DNA of 64,000 nucleotides from positions 1 through 64,000 of the forward strand of contig JAIRBC010000022.1 in NCBI GenBank assembly GCA_022008415.1, given 5' to 3'. This document shows positions 1 through 9,007 of the stretch, piece after piece. Source of the stretch: Cerina litoralis. GTDB taxonomy: Bacteria; Bacteroidota; Bacteroidia; Flavobacteriales; Flavobacteriaceae. Each line of letters starts with the position of its first letter. Within the stretch, counting starts at the first letter, position 1. The notes under the pieces are model-generated. The model saw only the letters and a program-made list of their open reading frames with translations. It was not told the DNA's origin and searched no databases. Position numbers and translations under genes: made by a program.

Positions 1-963
1 GGTGATACGGGAGCGCAAGGTCCTCAAGGCCCGATAGGATTGACGGGAGCTCAAGGTCCCAAAGGGGACAAGGGAGATACGGGAGCGCAAGGTCCAGCAG
101 GTCCGGCCGGTGCCGATGGTGCTGACGGAGCCGATGGAGCAGTTGGTCCCCAAGGTCCGGCCGGTGCAGATGGCGTTGATGGTGCAGACGGAGCTCAAGG
201 TCCCAAAGGTGACAAGGGGGATACGGGAGCACAAGGTCCGCAAGGCCCACAAGGTCCTCAAGGCCCCGCGGGAAACCCTGCTACGGATGATCAAACCTTA
301 TCGACAAACAGTAGTCCTGGTTACATCGCTATATCTGGAGGCAATAATGTTACGTTAAATGTAAACGATGCGGACTACATAGTTGGGAACGAGGTAACGA
401 ATGCGACAAATGGTACCTTAACCCGTTCCGGTTCGGGTACTTCCGCAAGTCCATATACATTAGGTGTATCGACAAACGGAATAACATCAACCCAGTTGGC
501 CACAGACGCAGTTACCAACGTAAAAATGGCAGATAACTCCGTAAATACCGCTGAATTGGTCAACAATTCAGTGACTACGACAAAGATTTTGTCCGGAGGC
601 AACAATAAAGTGTTGACTACAGGACCAACAGGAACCGTTAGTTGGACAGATAGGGCCATACCGTCAAGAGTATTCTATCCACCATCAATCGCAGTGGATG
701 CGTCCTCTACTGGTACTGGGCGTACAATTAACCTATATACCCAGTATACGGCCCAATTTGGATCTCCTGCAGTAAGAAGTGGGGGTGCCCCAGCGGCAAT
801 ACCAACGTATGCTTCGGGTGACTTATATTACTATATTACGTATTACGATACAGCGGTATTCGCAAATGTAAGCATCTCAGCGGCCGGAGTTATGACCTAT
901 GATGTTATTGCTACCCCAGTGGATTACAACTCCTTGATCAATGTGGTCTTTGTAGTAAAATAA
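1..963 (+). CDS. Collagen-like triple-helix-repeat protein (5' end outside window)
   Basis: The frame is open from base 1, so the start codon and any signal peptide lie upstream. About the first 275 bases encode uninterrupted Gly-X-Y triplets rich in GPK, GDK, GAD and GPQ, the signature of a collagen-like triple helix. About 230 residues follow that are rich in Ser, Thr, Asn and Gly, ending in a beta-rich domain whose last residues are NVVFVVK. That C-terminal domain resembles the one seen in other flavobacterial collagen-like proteins (from memory of the family). No type A or B T9SS sorting domain is visible. Only 22 bp separate it from a T9SS type B cargo gene, which is followed by porP/sprF, so a surface or matrix role is inferred. 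The Gly-X-Y DNA contains long near-identical direct repeats, so copy number could vary between strains. Confidence 0.85.
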   Translation, partial: GDTGAQGPQGPIGLTGAQGPKGDKGDTGAQGPAGPAGADGADGADGAVGPQGPAGADGVDGADGAQGPKGDKGDTGAQGPQGPQGPQGPAGNPATDDQTLSTNSSPGYIAISGGNNVTLNVNDADYIVGNEVTNATNGTLTRSGSGTSASPYTLGVSTNGITSTQLATDAVTNVKMADNSVNTAELVNNSVTTTKILSGGNNKVLTTGPTGTVSWTDRAIPSRVFYPPSIAVDASSTGTGRTINLYTQYTAQFGSPAVRSGGAPAAIPTYASGDLYYYITYYDTAVFANVSISAAGVMTYDVIATPVDYNSLINVVFVVK

Positions 964-985
964 ACGATTAACCGAAACCAAGGAT

Positions 986-3004
986 TTGAAACCAGCTAAC
1001 ATATATAAGTTTGTATTCATCGGTCTTTTCCTGACCCTGCTGGGTACGCAGACAGCAAGAGCACAATTTTTGCTCCAAGCTCCAAATACTACCGATGAGA
1101 ACAACTATAAGTGGTACGAAGCATCGGACAGGAATACGGTATTGGGTACCGATTTCTATTATGAGGTTACCCAACCCGGAATATATTTTGCTACCTACGA
1201 CGGCACACTTTGTGGACATAATGCGACGGGTTACTTCATTGTAACCAATTGCAATGCCCCGTTTAACCAGGTAAACCTAGATATTTCGGCAAGTGTTCCG
1301 GCAGGCGCAACGATCGGCTGGAACCCGGCCGTTTCTGGAGACCCATTGAACCCAAAGGTGACTGCTACGCCTTCGGTTGTAAAATATACCGCTACTATAA
1401 CGAAAGTTGGCAATAGCAAAAGTCTACCCAATTTTACCGTGGTCTGTATGGACCAGTCTGCCAATTTGGTGGACGATGTGGCCACAGTAGACGAGGACGA
1501 CTCGGTTGTAGTCCCTATTCTTGATAATGATAGTGATCTACCCGTTTTGGGATCTTTGACCGCATCAAACCCGACCAATGGAACGGTAAGTATCGATGAA
1601 CAAGGCACTCCCAATGAGCCATCGGATGACGCAGTGACTTATACTCCAAATCCCGACTACAACGGATCGGACAGCTTTACCTATACGGTGTGCAACACCT
1701 TTGGGGACTGCAGTACGGCTACCGTAAATGTAGAGGTGCTTCCCATTGTGGACGCATTGGATGACGCTGTGGCAACCATAGAGACTCAGTCATTGGAAAT
1801 CGATATGTTGGCAAATGACAATGACCTGTCGACGGATGACGTTTTAACAACGACCAATCCGTCCAATGGGACAGTTACAATTAATGACAACGGTACTCCA
1901 AATAATGTAACCGATGATACTATAACATATACCGCGGACAACGGCTTTATAGGGACTGATACATTCACCTATACCCTTTGTGATATCAATGGAAATTGCA
2001 GTACGGCCAAGGTAACGGTTGTAGTAAATCCCAACGGAATTGTAGATAGTGACGGCGATGGCATTCTCGACAGTTTTGAAGACCTTAATTTGGATAGCGA
2101 TAGTGACCCATCTACCAACCCTACGGACTCCGATGGGGACGGGATTCCAGATTACTTGGATATTGATAGCGATAACGATGGCATCCCTGATAATGTGGAG
2201 GCGCAGACGACCGATGGCTATATTCCGCCGAGTGGGGTTGATGCCAACAATAACGGTTTGGACGATGCTTATGAACAAGATGGTAATTTCGGTTTGTTCC
2301 CGATCGATACCGATGGGGATAGCCTTCCAGATTATCTAGATGATGATAGTGACGGCGATGGAGTTCCCGATGCCATTGAGGCCCATGATCATGACCATGA
2401 TGGCATCCCAGATGTAGTTGCCTTGGGAACAGATCAAGACAATGATGGGTTGGACGATGGGTACGAGGGTACTTCCCTAAGTGATATAGATGTCAACGAC
2501 GAGATGGACGACCCCTTTAGTTACCTTCCCAATACCGACGGTGACGAAGAGTCCGATTATCGGGATACCGATGACGATGGAGATGGCTTGTTGACAAGGG
2601 ATGAGGATTTAAATGGGGATGGCAATTACGCCAATGACGATTCCGATGGGGACGGTATTCCAGATTACTTGGATCCCGATGCGAATCCGACACCACCATC
2701 GGATGGAGTAGAGGTATTCAATGTAATTACCCCCAATGGGGACGGTATTCATGACGTGCTTACTATAACTGGTTTGGATAAATTCCCTAGCAACAGAATT
2801 AGAATATACAACAGATGGGGGGTATTGGTATTCACAACTAAGGCATATGATAACCGCGGTAATTATTTTGACGGTACTTCCCAAGGAAGGGTAACGGTCG
2901 ACAAAGATCACAAACTACCAACGGGCACTTATTTTTACCTTTTGGAATATGGCAACGACGATGGGTCTAAAAAGATCAGTGGTTATATATACATCAATAG
3001 ATAA
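986..3004 (+). CDS. Secreted Ig-like/thrombospondin type 3 repeat protein with T9SS type B C-terminal domain
   Basis: This 672-residue protein is predicted to be exported by Sec and then carried across the outer membrane by the type IX secretion system. Residues 1-26 form a signal peptide ending ARA. Two tandem Ig-like/cadherin-like modules lie at about 161-250 and 255-348, each with a 'NGTVxI' strand and a 'DxFTYTxC' end. Residues about 354-565 are acidic DSDGDGIPD thrombospondin type 3 repeats, expected to bind calcium, with a local His-Asp run near 467-472. The last ~97 residues (VFNVITPNGDG to the end) match the gliding-motility-associated (type B, CHU_C) sorting domain. The start is a TTG placed just before the signal peptide; no better ATG is in frame. 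The stop overlaps the start of the PorP/SprF gene by one base (TAATG), implying translational coupling with its likely cognate partner. Confidence 0.9.
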   Translation: MKPANIYKFVFIGLFLTLLGTQTARAQFLLQAPNTTDENNYKWYEASDRNTVLGTDFYYEVTQPGIYFATYDGTLCGHNATGYFIVTNCNAPFNQVNLDISASVPAGATIGWNPAVSGDPLNPKVTATPSVVKYTATITKVGNSKSLPNFTVVCMDQSANLVDDVATVDEDDSVVVPILDNDSDLPVLGSLTASNPTNGTVSIDEQGTPNEPSDDAVTYTPNPDYNGSDSFTYTVCNTFGDCSTATVNVEVLPIVDALDDAVATIETQSLEIDMLANDNDLSTDDVLTTTNPSNGTVTINDNGTPNNVTDDTITYTADNGFIGTDTFTYTLCDINGNCSTAKVTVVVNPNGIVDSDGDGILDSFEDLNLDSDSDPSTNPTDSDGDGIPDYLDIDSDNDGIPDNVEAQTTDGYIPPSGVDANNNGLDDAYEQDGNFGLFPIDTDGDSLPDYLDDDSDGDGVPDAIEAHDHDHDGIPDVVALGTDQDNDGLDDGYEGTSLSDIDVNDEMDDPFSYLPNTDGDEESDYRDTDDDGDGLLTRDEDLNGDGNYANDDSDGDGIPDYLDPDANPTPPSDGVEVFNVITPNGDGIHDVLTITGLDKFPSNRIRIYNRWGVLVFTTKAYDNRGNYFDGTSQGRVTVDKDHKLPTGTYFYLLEYGNDDGSKKISGYIYINR

Positions 3005-3966
3005 TGAAGCAATCAATCCAATATAACTCTATTTTTAAACAATTTCGGTTTTGGGCTGGGATAGTACTACTCTTTGTGCTGGAGGGATCCTATGGGCAAC
3101 AGGATGCCCAGTATACGCAGTATATGTACAATACGGTATCGGTGAATCCGGCTTATGCAGGATCTAGAGGACATTTGAGTATTGCAGCGCTATACCGATC
3201 CCAATGGACCGGCCTTGACGGTGCGCCAAAAACGCAATCCCTCAATGCCCATTCACCTATTGGATACAGAGGTGTTGGCCTTGGTGTCAACGTGTTTAAC
3301 GAACAGATAGGTCCCACCTCGGAAACCAATTTTGAAGCCGATTTTTCCTATACCATATATACTTCACGTGAAGGAAGGCTCAGTTTTGGTGCCAATGCGA
3401 GCGGGAATTTATTGAATATCAATTTCTCTGAGCTTAACCAAGATATTAACCAAGGACAGGATCCAACATTGCAAGACGATATACACAATAGGTTTACTCC
3501 TAATTTTGGCGCAGGGGTATATTTCCATACTGATCGGTTTTATGCGGGTATATCGGTTCCACGGATATTGCAGACCACCCATTTTGACAATTCAAACCTT
3601 TCTACTGCAAGCGAACAGATGAATTTTTATTTTATTATTGGCTATGTTTGGGATTTGAACCCATGGGTGAAGTTTAAGCCTAGCTTGCTTACTAAGATGG
3701 TCATGGGCGCACCGTTGCAGGTTGATGTTTCGGCTAATTTTATGTTCAATGATAAATTTGTATTAGGCGCTGCATACCGCTGGGATGCCGCGGTAAGTGC
3801 AATGGTGGGCTTCAATATTTCAGACGGCCTTATGATCGGCATGGCCTACGATAGGGAAACTACCGCCTTGGGGGCCGCAAGTTTTAATGACGGATCTTTT
3901 GAGATTATCTTGAGATATGATTTTATAAGCAACAAGAGCCAACTAAAATCGCCCCGATTCTTCTAG
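3004..3966 (+). CDS. PorP/SprF family type IX secretion system outer-membrane protein
   Basis: This 320-residue protein has an N-terminal signal segment ending near GSYGQ, followed by the family hallmark QDAQYTQYMYN and NPAYAGSRG. The rest is beta-barrel-like alternating sequence ending in an aromatic residue (PRFF), as expected for an outer-membrane barrel. PorP/SprF proteins work with T9SS type B cargo: SprF of Flavobacterium johnsoniae is needed for secretion or attachment of the adhesin SprB. Its start codon overlaps the stop of the upstream cargo gene by one base, so the pair is very probably co-translated and cognate. The next gene is convergent. Confidence 0.93.
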   Translation: MKQSIQYNSIFKQFRFWAGIVLLFVLEGSYGQQDAQYTQYMYNTVSVNPAYAGSRGHLSIAALYRSQWTGLDGAPKTQSLNAHSPIGYRGVGLGVNVFNEQIGPTSETNFEADFSYTIYTSREGRLSFGANASGNLLNINFSELNQDINQGQDPTLQDDIHNRFTPNFGAGVYFHTDRFYAGISVPRILQTTHFDNSNLSTASEQMNFYFIIGYVWDLNPWVKFKPSLLTKMVMGAPLQVDVSANFMFNDKFVLGAAYRWDAAVSAMVGFNISDGLMIGMAYDRETTALGAASFNDGSFEIILRYDFISNKSQLKSPRFF

Positions 3967-4039
3967 CAAAAATCAAACGGATTTACTTCAAAAACGGATT
4001 TCTGCTACCTGGTACCGACAAGCAAAAATCCTAAGGACA

Positions 4040-5596
4040 TCAAAATCCTACTGTAGCAGCTTCCGCACAACGTTCCCCGTCCATAGCGGCAGAAACGATT
4101 CCTCCCGCGTAACCACCTCCTTCGCCACAAGGAAATAATCCCTTAATATCCGGATGCTCCAGTCGCACGTTCCGTGGAATGGTGACAGGCGAGGAAGTAC
4201 GCGATTCCACACCAACTATATTGGCTTCGGAAGTATAGTAGCCATGCATCTTCTTCCCGTATGCCTTAAAACCTGTCCGTAGCCTACTGCCGATTAGTTT
4301 TGGCAAGAGTGAGTGCAGGGGAGCTGGTTTAAGCCCTGGCTGGTAGGAAGTGGGGTTAAGGTCGCGTGATATTCTCCCTTCAACAAAATCGGTCAATCGC
4401 AGAGCGGGGGCAGTTTGGTTACGTCCTCCCGAGGTGTATGCCAATTGTTCCAGATTTTTTTGATATTCCAAACCGCGCAAAGGTCCGAAATGATCGTATT
4501 TGGGAATATCTTCGAAAACATTGATTTCTACAACTACCCCAGAATTTGCAAATTCGTTGTTTCTTCTAGAAGGCGACATTCCGTTTACCACCACTTCACC
4601 GGGAGCTGTCGCAGCAGGAACAATAAACCCTCCTGGGCACATGCAAAAAGAATAGACTCCCCGGCCGTTGACCTGATGCACCAAACTATAGGAAGCCGCA
4701 GGAAGCAGTTGGTTGCGCAGGCCTTGACAATTATATTGAATGGAATCTATAATTTGCTGTGGATGTTCCACACGAACCCCCATGGCGAAGGATTTAGCTG
4801 CCAGAGCCACTTTTTTATCGTGCAGGAGGTAAAAAATATCCCGTGCGGAATGTCCGGTGGCCAGAATAGCCCTTTCTACAGATAATTCGGTTCCATTTTT
4901 TAATCGGAGCGCCTGCAGCTTATTATCTCTGATTACAAAATCGACTACCCTACTTTCAAAGTGGATTTCTCCTCCAAATTTTAAAATGGTTTCCCGGATA
5001 TTCTGTACTATTTTAGGCAATTTATTGGTGCCTATATGGGGATGGGCATCGATTAAAATCTGTTCCGTCGCCCCGTGAAATACCAGGTTTTCGAATATCC
5101 GTCGTACGTCCCCCCGCTTAAGGCTACGCGTGTATAATTTACCGTCCGAATAGGTGCCTGCGCCTCCTTCGCCAAAACAATAATTGGAATCTTCATCCAC
5201 CAAATGCTCTTGGTTTATCGCCCTAAGATCTCGTCTTCTTTCCCGAACTTTTTTGCCTCTTTCCAAGACAATGGGCTTATATCCCAATTCTATACAGCGC
5301 AAAGCCGCAAACATTCCCGCTGGACCAAAGCCTACAATATGTATCGCTTTTGAAGTCGATACATCTTTATAGATAAATGGGGGAGGGCTAGATTGGGGCA
5401 CGGCCTCGTTTACATAAGCCTTTATCTTATAATTAAAATAAACGGTAAATTTTCTGGCGTCGATCGATTTGCGCAATAAGACGATACCGGAGATATCTTC
5501 TCGGGCAATACCCAATCGGTTGGCTACCTTTTCTTTTATTAAGCCTGGTCTTGATTCCTCTTCCAAAGTCAGTTTAATCTGAAGGTGATGTATCAT
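4040..5596 (-). CDS. FAD-dependent dehydrogenase/oxidoreductase, COG2509-like
   Basis: This 518-residue flavoprotein has a small N-terminal domain (about 1-75) and then a Rossmann dinucleotide-binding motif, GFGPAG at residues 89-94, followed by an acidic strand end (VLERG). A glycine-rich C-terminal FAD contact (PCGEGGGYAGGI, about residue 489 on) completes the fold. The layout matches the uncharacterised FAD-dependent dehydrogenase family COG2509, about 520 residues long. The substrate is unknown. It is monocistronic in appearance, convergent with the PorP/SprF gene. It is not closely comparable to any characterised enzyme that I can name, so the call stays at family level. Confidence 0.85.
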   Translation of the reverse strand: MIHHLQIKLTLEEESRPGLIKEKVANRLGIAREDISGIVLLRKSIDARKFTVYFNYKIKAYVNEAVPQSSPPPFIYKDVSTSKAIHIVGFGPAGMFAALRCIELGYKPIVLERGKKVRERRRDLRAINQEHLVDEDSNYCFGEGGAGTYSDGKLYTRSLKRGDVRRIFENLVFHGATEQILIDAHPHIGTNKLPKIVQNIRETILKFGGEIHFESRVVDFVIRDNKLQALRLKNGTELSVERAILATGHSARDIFYLLHDKKVALAAKSFAMGVRVEHPQQIIDSIQYNCQGLRNQLLPAASYSLVHQVNGRGVYSFCMCPGGFIVPAATAPGEVVVNGMSPSRRNNEFANSGVVVEINVFEDIPKYDHFGPLRGLEYQKNLEQLAYTSGGRNQTAPALRLTDFVEGRISRDLNPTSYQPGLKPAPLHSLLPKLIGSRLRTGFKAYGKKMHGYYTSEANIVGVESRTSSPVTIPRNVRLEHPDIKGLFPCGEGGGYAGGIVSAAMDGERCAEAATVGF

Positions 5597-5626
5597 GGAT
5601 CAAAATCAATAATTTACGGCCTATCT

Positions 5627-5686
5627 CTTACTGAATACTTAGTACCGAATACTGTTTACTTAGTACTGAATACTGCTTACTGAATC
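5627..5686. repeat. Degenerate short tandem repeat
   Basis: Four imperfect copies of a unit resembling TTACTGAATACT/TTAGTACTGAATACTG run head to tail. They fill the space between the start of the COG2509 gene and the stop of the NdpA-like gene. The sequence is visible directly; a function is not evident. Confidence 0.7.
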
Positions 5687-6745
5687 CTAGCTCTTTTGTT
5701 CCTTGTTAAAATAAACCAAGTAGTAGTACATCTGCCTATCTTCATCCCAACCTTTTTCTACAAATTTATCGGCGGACTCCGCATTGATAAAGTCCAATTT
5801 TATTTGGATGTTGGTGTCCAGGTTAATTACATTTCTGATTTTTTTCCTAGCGACGGAAACCGCTTTATTCGCGATATCAAAATTGGAAACGTCCTCAACG
5901 CTGTACTTTGGGCCTTTTTCTACCTTGTAGTGTTTGAACTCGGGTATGAATTCTGGATTTTCCATGACCTCGTTTAGAAAATTGGTCTCCTCGAATTTGT
6001 CATTTTTAGCGAAATGATTTACCGCCCTGTTCATAAACAGTACTTCTTGTTGCTTGTCTTCGGCGGGAAGAACCACATCCTTGGCAAAATTCTGGCAGAA
6101 TTTCAAATAGTTTTTAGTATAGAAATTCTCATCGGCCAAGGGATCGACCTCTAGGAAATGCTCCAACCAATATTTGGTATCGTACCTGTTGCTGTCTATA
6201 GATAGTATCTTATATCCTTCATCTTTATGGGAGTTAAGTATAAGACAGCCTTTGTCCAGTTTATTGATATTGATACCTTGTTGGATTACGATGTCCAAGT
6301 TATTTCCCTTTTCTTGAAATTGGAGAAAATCGTGCTTTAGTTCACTTTTAAAAATGCCGACGGCATCAACTTTGACATTGTCCAATAGCACATCGGTAAA
6401 ATGGACTACATATACTTCCCCACTTTTAATATGGGGATGGTTGGATTGCTCGAATAAATGTGTCGCTATTTTTTTGGAATTGACGTGCAGGCTACCAGGG
6501 TCGTTAAAAATCTCTGAAACAATTTTGTAGAGTTCATTGAATTCCACATCTACTTCGTTGGTAAACTTATAGTAGTTTTCTTCCTTTTCGCGGAAGGGCT
6601 TAAAAAAGTATTCCTTTAGCAGTCCGGTGGTCTCATCGTTTAGTGCAAAAGGGCTATCGGATAAAAAGATGCCCTCGTTCTTGTTCTTGTTTCCAACGCG
6701 GTGAAGGGATATGCTTTCAATATGGGTGGGATATAGGTTTATCAT
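5687..6745 (-). CDS. Nucleoid-associated protein, NdpA/YejK family
   Basis: This 352-residue protein resembles the nucleoid-associated NdpA (YejK) family, Pfam 37-kDa nucleoid-associated protein. Recognisable features are the N-terminal segment with HRVGNK and SDSPFAL, the central YVVHF...VGIFKSE strand pair, and a C-terminal half with PAEDKQQEVLFMNR. Family members are cytoplasmic DNA-associated proteins of unclear molecular role. No signal peptide or membrane segment is visible. It lies in the same direction as the neighbouring genes but with gaps of about 90-120 bp, so operon membership is uncertain. Recognition is by overall pattern, not by a catalytic motif. Confidence 0.75.
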   Translation of the reverse strand: MINLYPTHIESISLHRVGNKNKNEGIFLSDSPFALNDETTGLLKEYFFKPFREKEENYYKFTNEVDVEFNELYKIVSEIFNDPGSLHVNSKKIATHLFEQSNHPHIKSGEVYVVHFTDVLLDNVKVDAVGIFKSELKHDFLQFQEKGNNLDIVIQQGININKLDKGCLILNSHKDEGYKILSIDSNRYDTKYWLEHFLEVDPLADENFYTKNYLKFCQNFAKDVVLPAEDKQQEVLFMNRAVNHFAKNDKFEETNFLNEVMENPEFIPEFKHYKVEKGPKYSVEDVSNFDIANKAVSVARKKIRNVINLDTNIQIKLDFINAESADKFVEKGWDEDRQMYYYLVYFNKEQKS

Positions 6746-6862
6746 TTTTAAATGTGAATTAGGAATTAAGAATTAAAAGTTAAGGCGTAAAGGTTTGAAG
6801 GTTGCCTGTTGAATATTCACAGCGAACCGATAATTGGGGACTGAAAACTGACTACTGGTATA

Positions 6863-7357
6863 TCAGTTCCAGTTTTCGTCAAAATCCAGGTCTTCGTAGC
6901 TATCAAGGGGCTCTTCGAAATTAAATGTAGGGTCGGCCTCGAACTTTTTCTCTGTGGGAGCGTCTGGCAGTTCCCCAAAGCTAAACAAGACCAAGGGATA
7001 GGTTACACCGTTTTGTCTTTCTTCAACATCGGCCAATTCTACAAAGAAGGTCCACATACTCAAAAAGTCGTATACATAAATAAGTTTGGGGGAATCCTCG
7101 GTCAGTTGGTCTTCAATTAGGATTTCATTCATTAGTCGGATTGACGAATCTCCTTCACCCAAATCAAAAAGAGCAATTTCCTCATCTTGGTTCCAGCGTT
7201 CATCACAGGTATAAAAGGAAGCCATTTCGTTACCTAGAAAACCAAATGCTTGGGTTATGGTATTGTGAAAATCCTCCAAATTATTTTGGCCCTCTATGGC
7301 TATATCCCTAAAGATATCTTCTTCGGCATCCAAAATCACCCTTATCTTGTATATCAT
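6863..7357 (-). CDS. Plasmid pRiA4b ORF3-like family protein
   Basis: This 164-residue acidic cytoplasmic protein begins with IYKIRVIL and has the pattern of the pRiA4b ORF-3-like family (Pfam PRiA4_ORF3, also annotated as IS1096 TnpR-like passenger): an early ITQAFGF helix, a central YVYDF...W segment and a later LVLFSFGELP. In flavobacteria this family is chromosomal and its function is unknown. Despite the historical names, there is no transposase, inverted repeat or plasmid gene nearby, so it should not be read as a mobile element. The extreme C-terminus is very acidic (Asp/Glu-rich). A Bacteroidota -7 promoter element lies 22 bases upstream of the ATG. Confidence 0.8.
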   Translation of the reverse strand: MIYKIRVILDAEEDIFRDIAIEGQNNLEDFHNTITQAFGFLGNEMASFYTCDERWNQDEEIALFDLGEGDSSIRLMNEILIEDQLTEDSPKLIYVYDFLSMWTFFVELADVEERQNGVTYPLVLFSFGELPDAPTEKKFEADPTFNFEEPLDSYEDLDFDENWN

Positions 7358-7379
7358 AATCCCGATTTTTTAAACGGGG

Positions 7380-7387
7380 CAAAGGTA
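7380..7387 (-). promoter_or_regulatory. Bacteroidota -7 promoter element for the pRiA4b ORF3-like gene
   Basis: Read on the minus strand this is TACCTTTG, an exact match to the Bacteroidota sigma-A -7 consensus TAnnTTTG. It ends 22 bases upstream of the start codon at 7357. A -33 TTTG at normal spacing was not obvious. Confidence 0.6.
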
Positions 7388-7484
7388 CAAAGATTGCGAG
7401 CCTGATAAAGAATTTGTGATTACAATTTTTATAGATCAATGAACGGTGAATTGAGAAGGCAGCATTTTTATCAATTTTATGGGG

Positions 7485-8168
7485 CTATTCGGTTTTAACC
7501 TCAATGTCGGTGAAAGAGAGTTTAAAATCGCCAGTTGCATCTTTGTGCATGGTCGCGATCTCAATCCCATTTTTGTCTACATAATCCTCCCAAGTAGTGT
7601 ACATGGAAGGCGATATGCGATTCCCTTTTCTATAGATCCATTCCCTAACGATATAATCGTCCCCAAAAAAGAAATCATAGGCGTCGCCAGGTGTATATCC
7701 TCCCTTATCGCCATATACAATGGTGAGTTTGTGCATTTTCTCCCCGCTTATAAGCGTCTCGAATTCATCGGTGTAATCCTGTTTAAAGCTATTTTGATCC
7801 CAAACCAGATTAAAAGGGGCCAACAGCCAATACTTATCGTTAATAAATCCCCTATCGGTCTTAATTGCAACGCTATCCATGTCGGACCGGTTGTACGTTA
7901 AAGTATCCGTTTTGGTTATCGCGGTTACCTCGTTAGATTTGGGTTTCCATATCCACGTACGGTCAAAGTGACCATCCGGGCGATCCACGTTAAAAGTAAA
8001 CTTAATTTCATTTACATTTTTCCACTGTTGGTATCCGTTTGCGTCGGCAATCCTCTGCATTATGGAGGTCTCTTCGGTCGTTGTCGGCGGGGTTTCTTTT
8101 TCTTTGTCCGTTTTACAACTAAAGAATAGGACAACACCTAAAAATAGTACGTAGATGATATTTTTCAT
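7485..8168 (-). CDS. Lipoprotein of unknown function (DUF6503-like)
   Basis: This 227-residue protein has a lipoprotein signal peptide whose lipobox FFSC places the lipidated Cys at about residue 18. A short Thr/Glu linker follows. The globular part contains NGYQQWKNVNEIKFTF and WIWKPKSNEV, a pattern I associate with the flavobacterial DUF6503 family; that assignment rests on memory. No catalytic motif is visible. It is likely tethered to the outer or inner membrane facing the periplasm. It is transcribed alone, from a promoter in the ~250 bp shared with the divergent clpP-like gene. Confidence 0.75.
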   Translation of the reverse strand: MKNIIYVLFLGVVLFFSCKTDKEKETPPTTTEETSIMQRIADANGYQQWKNVNEIKFTFNVDRPDGHFDRTWIWKPKSNEVTAITKTDTLTYNRSDMDSVAIKTDRGFINDKYWLLAPFNLVWDQNSFKQDYTDEFETLISGEKMHKLTIVYGDKGGYTPGDAYDFFFGDDYIVREWIYRKGNRISPSMYTTWEDYVDKNGIEIATMHKDATGDFKLSFTDIEVKTE

Positions 8169-8191
8169 TATACTTGACTTTTTACTCCTAC

Positions 8192-8199
8192 CAAATATA
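8192..8199 (-). promoter_or_regulatory. Bacteroidota -7 promoter element for the DUF6503-like lipoprotein
   Basis: The minus strand reads TATATTTG, an exact TAnnTTTG match, ending 23 bases upstream of the start at 8168. A convincing -33 partner is not visible. Confidence 0.55.
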
Positions 8200-8418
8200 C
8201 GAGGTTTTCAAATAAATTTTTGGATACTTGGGGGTCGTTTGCCCTCAAGATTTATAGAATGGCCAAAAAAGTAGATAAAGATCGATACGATTATTCGATA
8301 TATTTAGGTGGTTGGCGATTGATGTATGGTCATTGAACCCGTAAAAATCCCGTAAAATTTAAAGCAACAGTTGGCTTAAAAATTCCATAAAATTAATGGG
8401 TTAACAAATCCCGATAAA

Positions 8419-9003
8419 ATGATTAATTTTGGAAGCAATAATCAAATGATAAAGATGGGTTCAAAAAAAGGAAAGATACAAGAAGCAATTGATGAAAAAT
8501 TGTTGAGCGAAAGAAAGGTGTTTTTATGGGGTATGGTAGATGACGATTCCGCAAAGCACGTAATCGAAAGGTTGCTTTATTTGGATATGCAGGACGACAA
8601 GGAAATACAATTTGTAATAAATAGCCCAGGAGGTTACGTAACCGCTGGCTTTGCGATTTATGACACCATTAAATCCTTGAAAAGTCCCGTGTCAACGGTG
8701 TGTTCTGGTCTAGCGGCCTCTATGGGTTCCATTTTATTGTCGGTTGGGAAAAAGGGTAGGAGATTTATCCAGCCCCATGCACAGGTTATGATCCATCAGC
8801 CTAGCGGTGGAGCTAGGGGACAGGCATCCAATATTGAAATCCAAGCCAAGGAAATCATCAAGACCAGAGAGTTAAGTGCCAGGATCCTGGCCGAGAATTG
8901 TGGGCAGGATTTTGAAAAGGTAATGAAGGATTTTGACAGGGACTATTGGATGAATGCCAAAGAATCGTTGGAATATGGAATAGTGGATGGCATTTTGGAG
9001 TAG
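8419..9003 (+). CDS. clpP: ClpP-family ATP-dependent protease proteolytic subunit
   Basis: This 194-residue serine protease has the full ClpP triad: Ser101 in GLAASMGS, His126 in VMIHQP, and Asp175 in DFDRDYWM. The oxyanion glycine pair SPGG is also present at about 69-72. The size fits ClpP. The chamber protease would need a Clp ATPase such as ClpX or ClpC, and none is adjacent; tig and clpX, the usual neighbours of the main clpP, are absent. This may therefore be a second ClpP paralogue. The stop lies only 4 bases before the kmo start, implying an operon. The 250 bp upstream is AT-rich and shared with a divergent gene; no exact TAnnTTTG on this strand was found there. Confidence 0.93.
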   Translation: MINFGSNNQMIKMGSKKGKIQEAIDEKLLSERKVFLWGMVDDDSAKHVIERLLYLDMQDDKEIQFVINSPGGYVTAGFAIYDTIKSLKSPVSTVCSGLAASMGSILLSVGKKGRRFIQPHAQVMIHQPSGGARGQASNIEIQAKEIIKTRELSARILAENCGQDFEKVMKDFDRDYWMNAKESLEYGIVDGILE

Positions 9004-9007
9004 GTAA

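Noticed and set aside
6863-7357. Family name suggesting a plasmid or IS1096 gene
   Set aside because: The pRiA4b ORF3/IS1096 label is historical. No transposase, terminal inverted repeats, target duplication or plasmid gene is nearby, and the gene has an ordinary chromosomal promoter.
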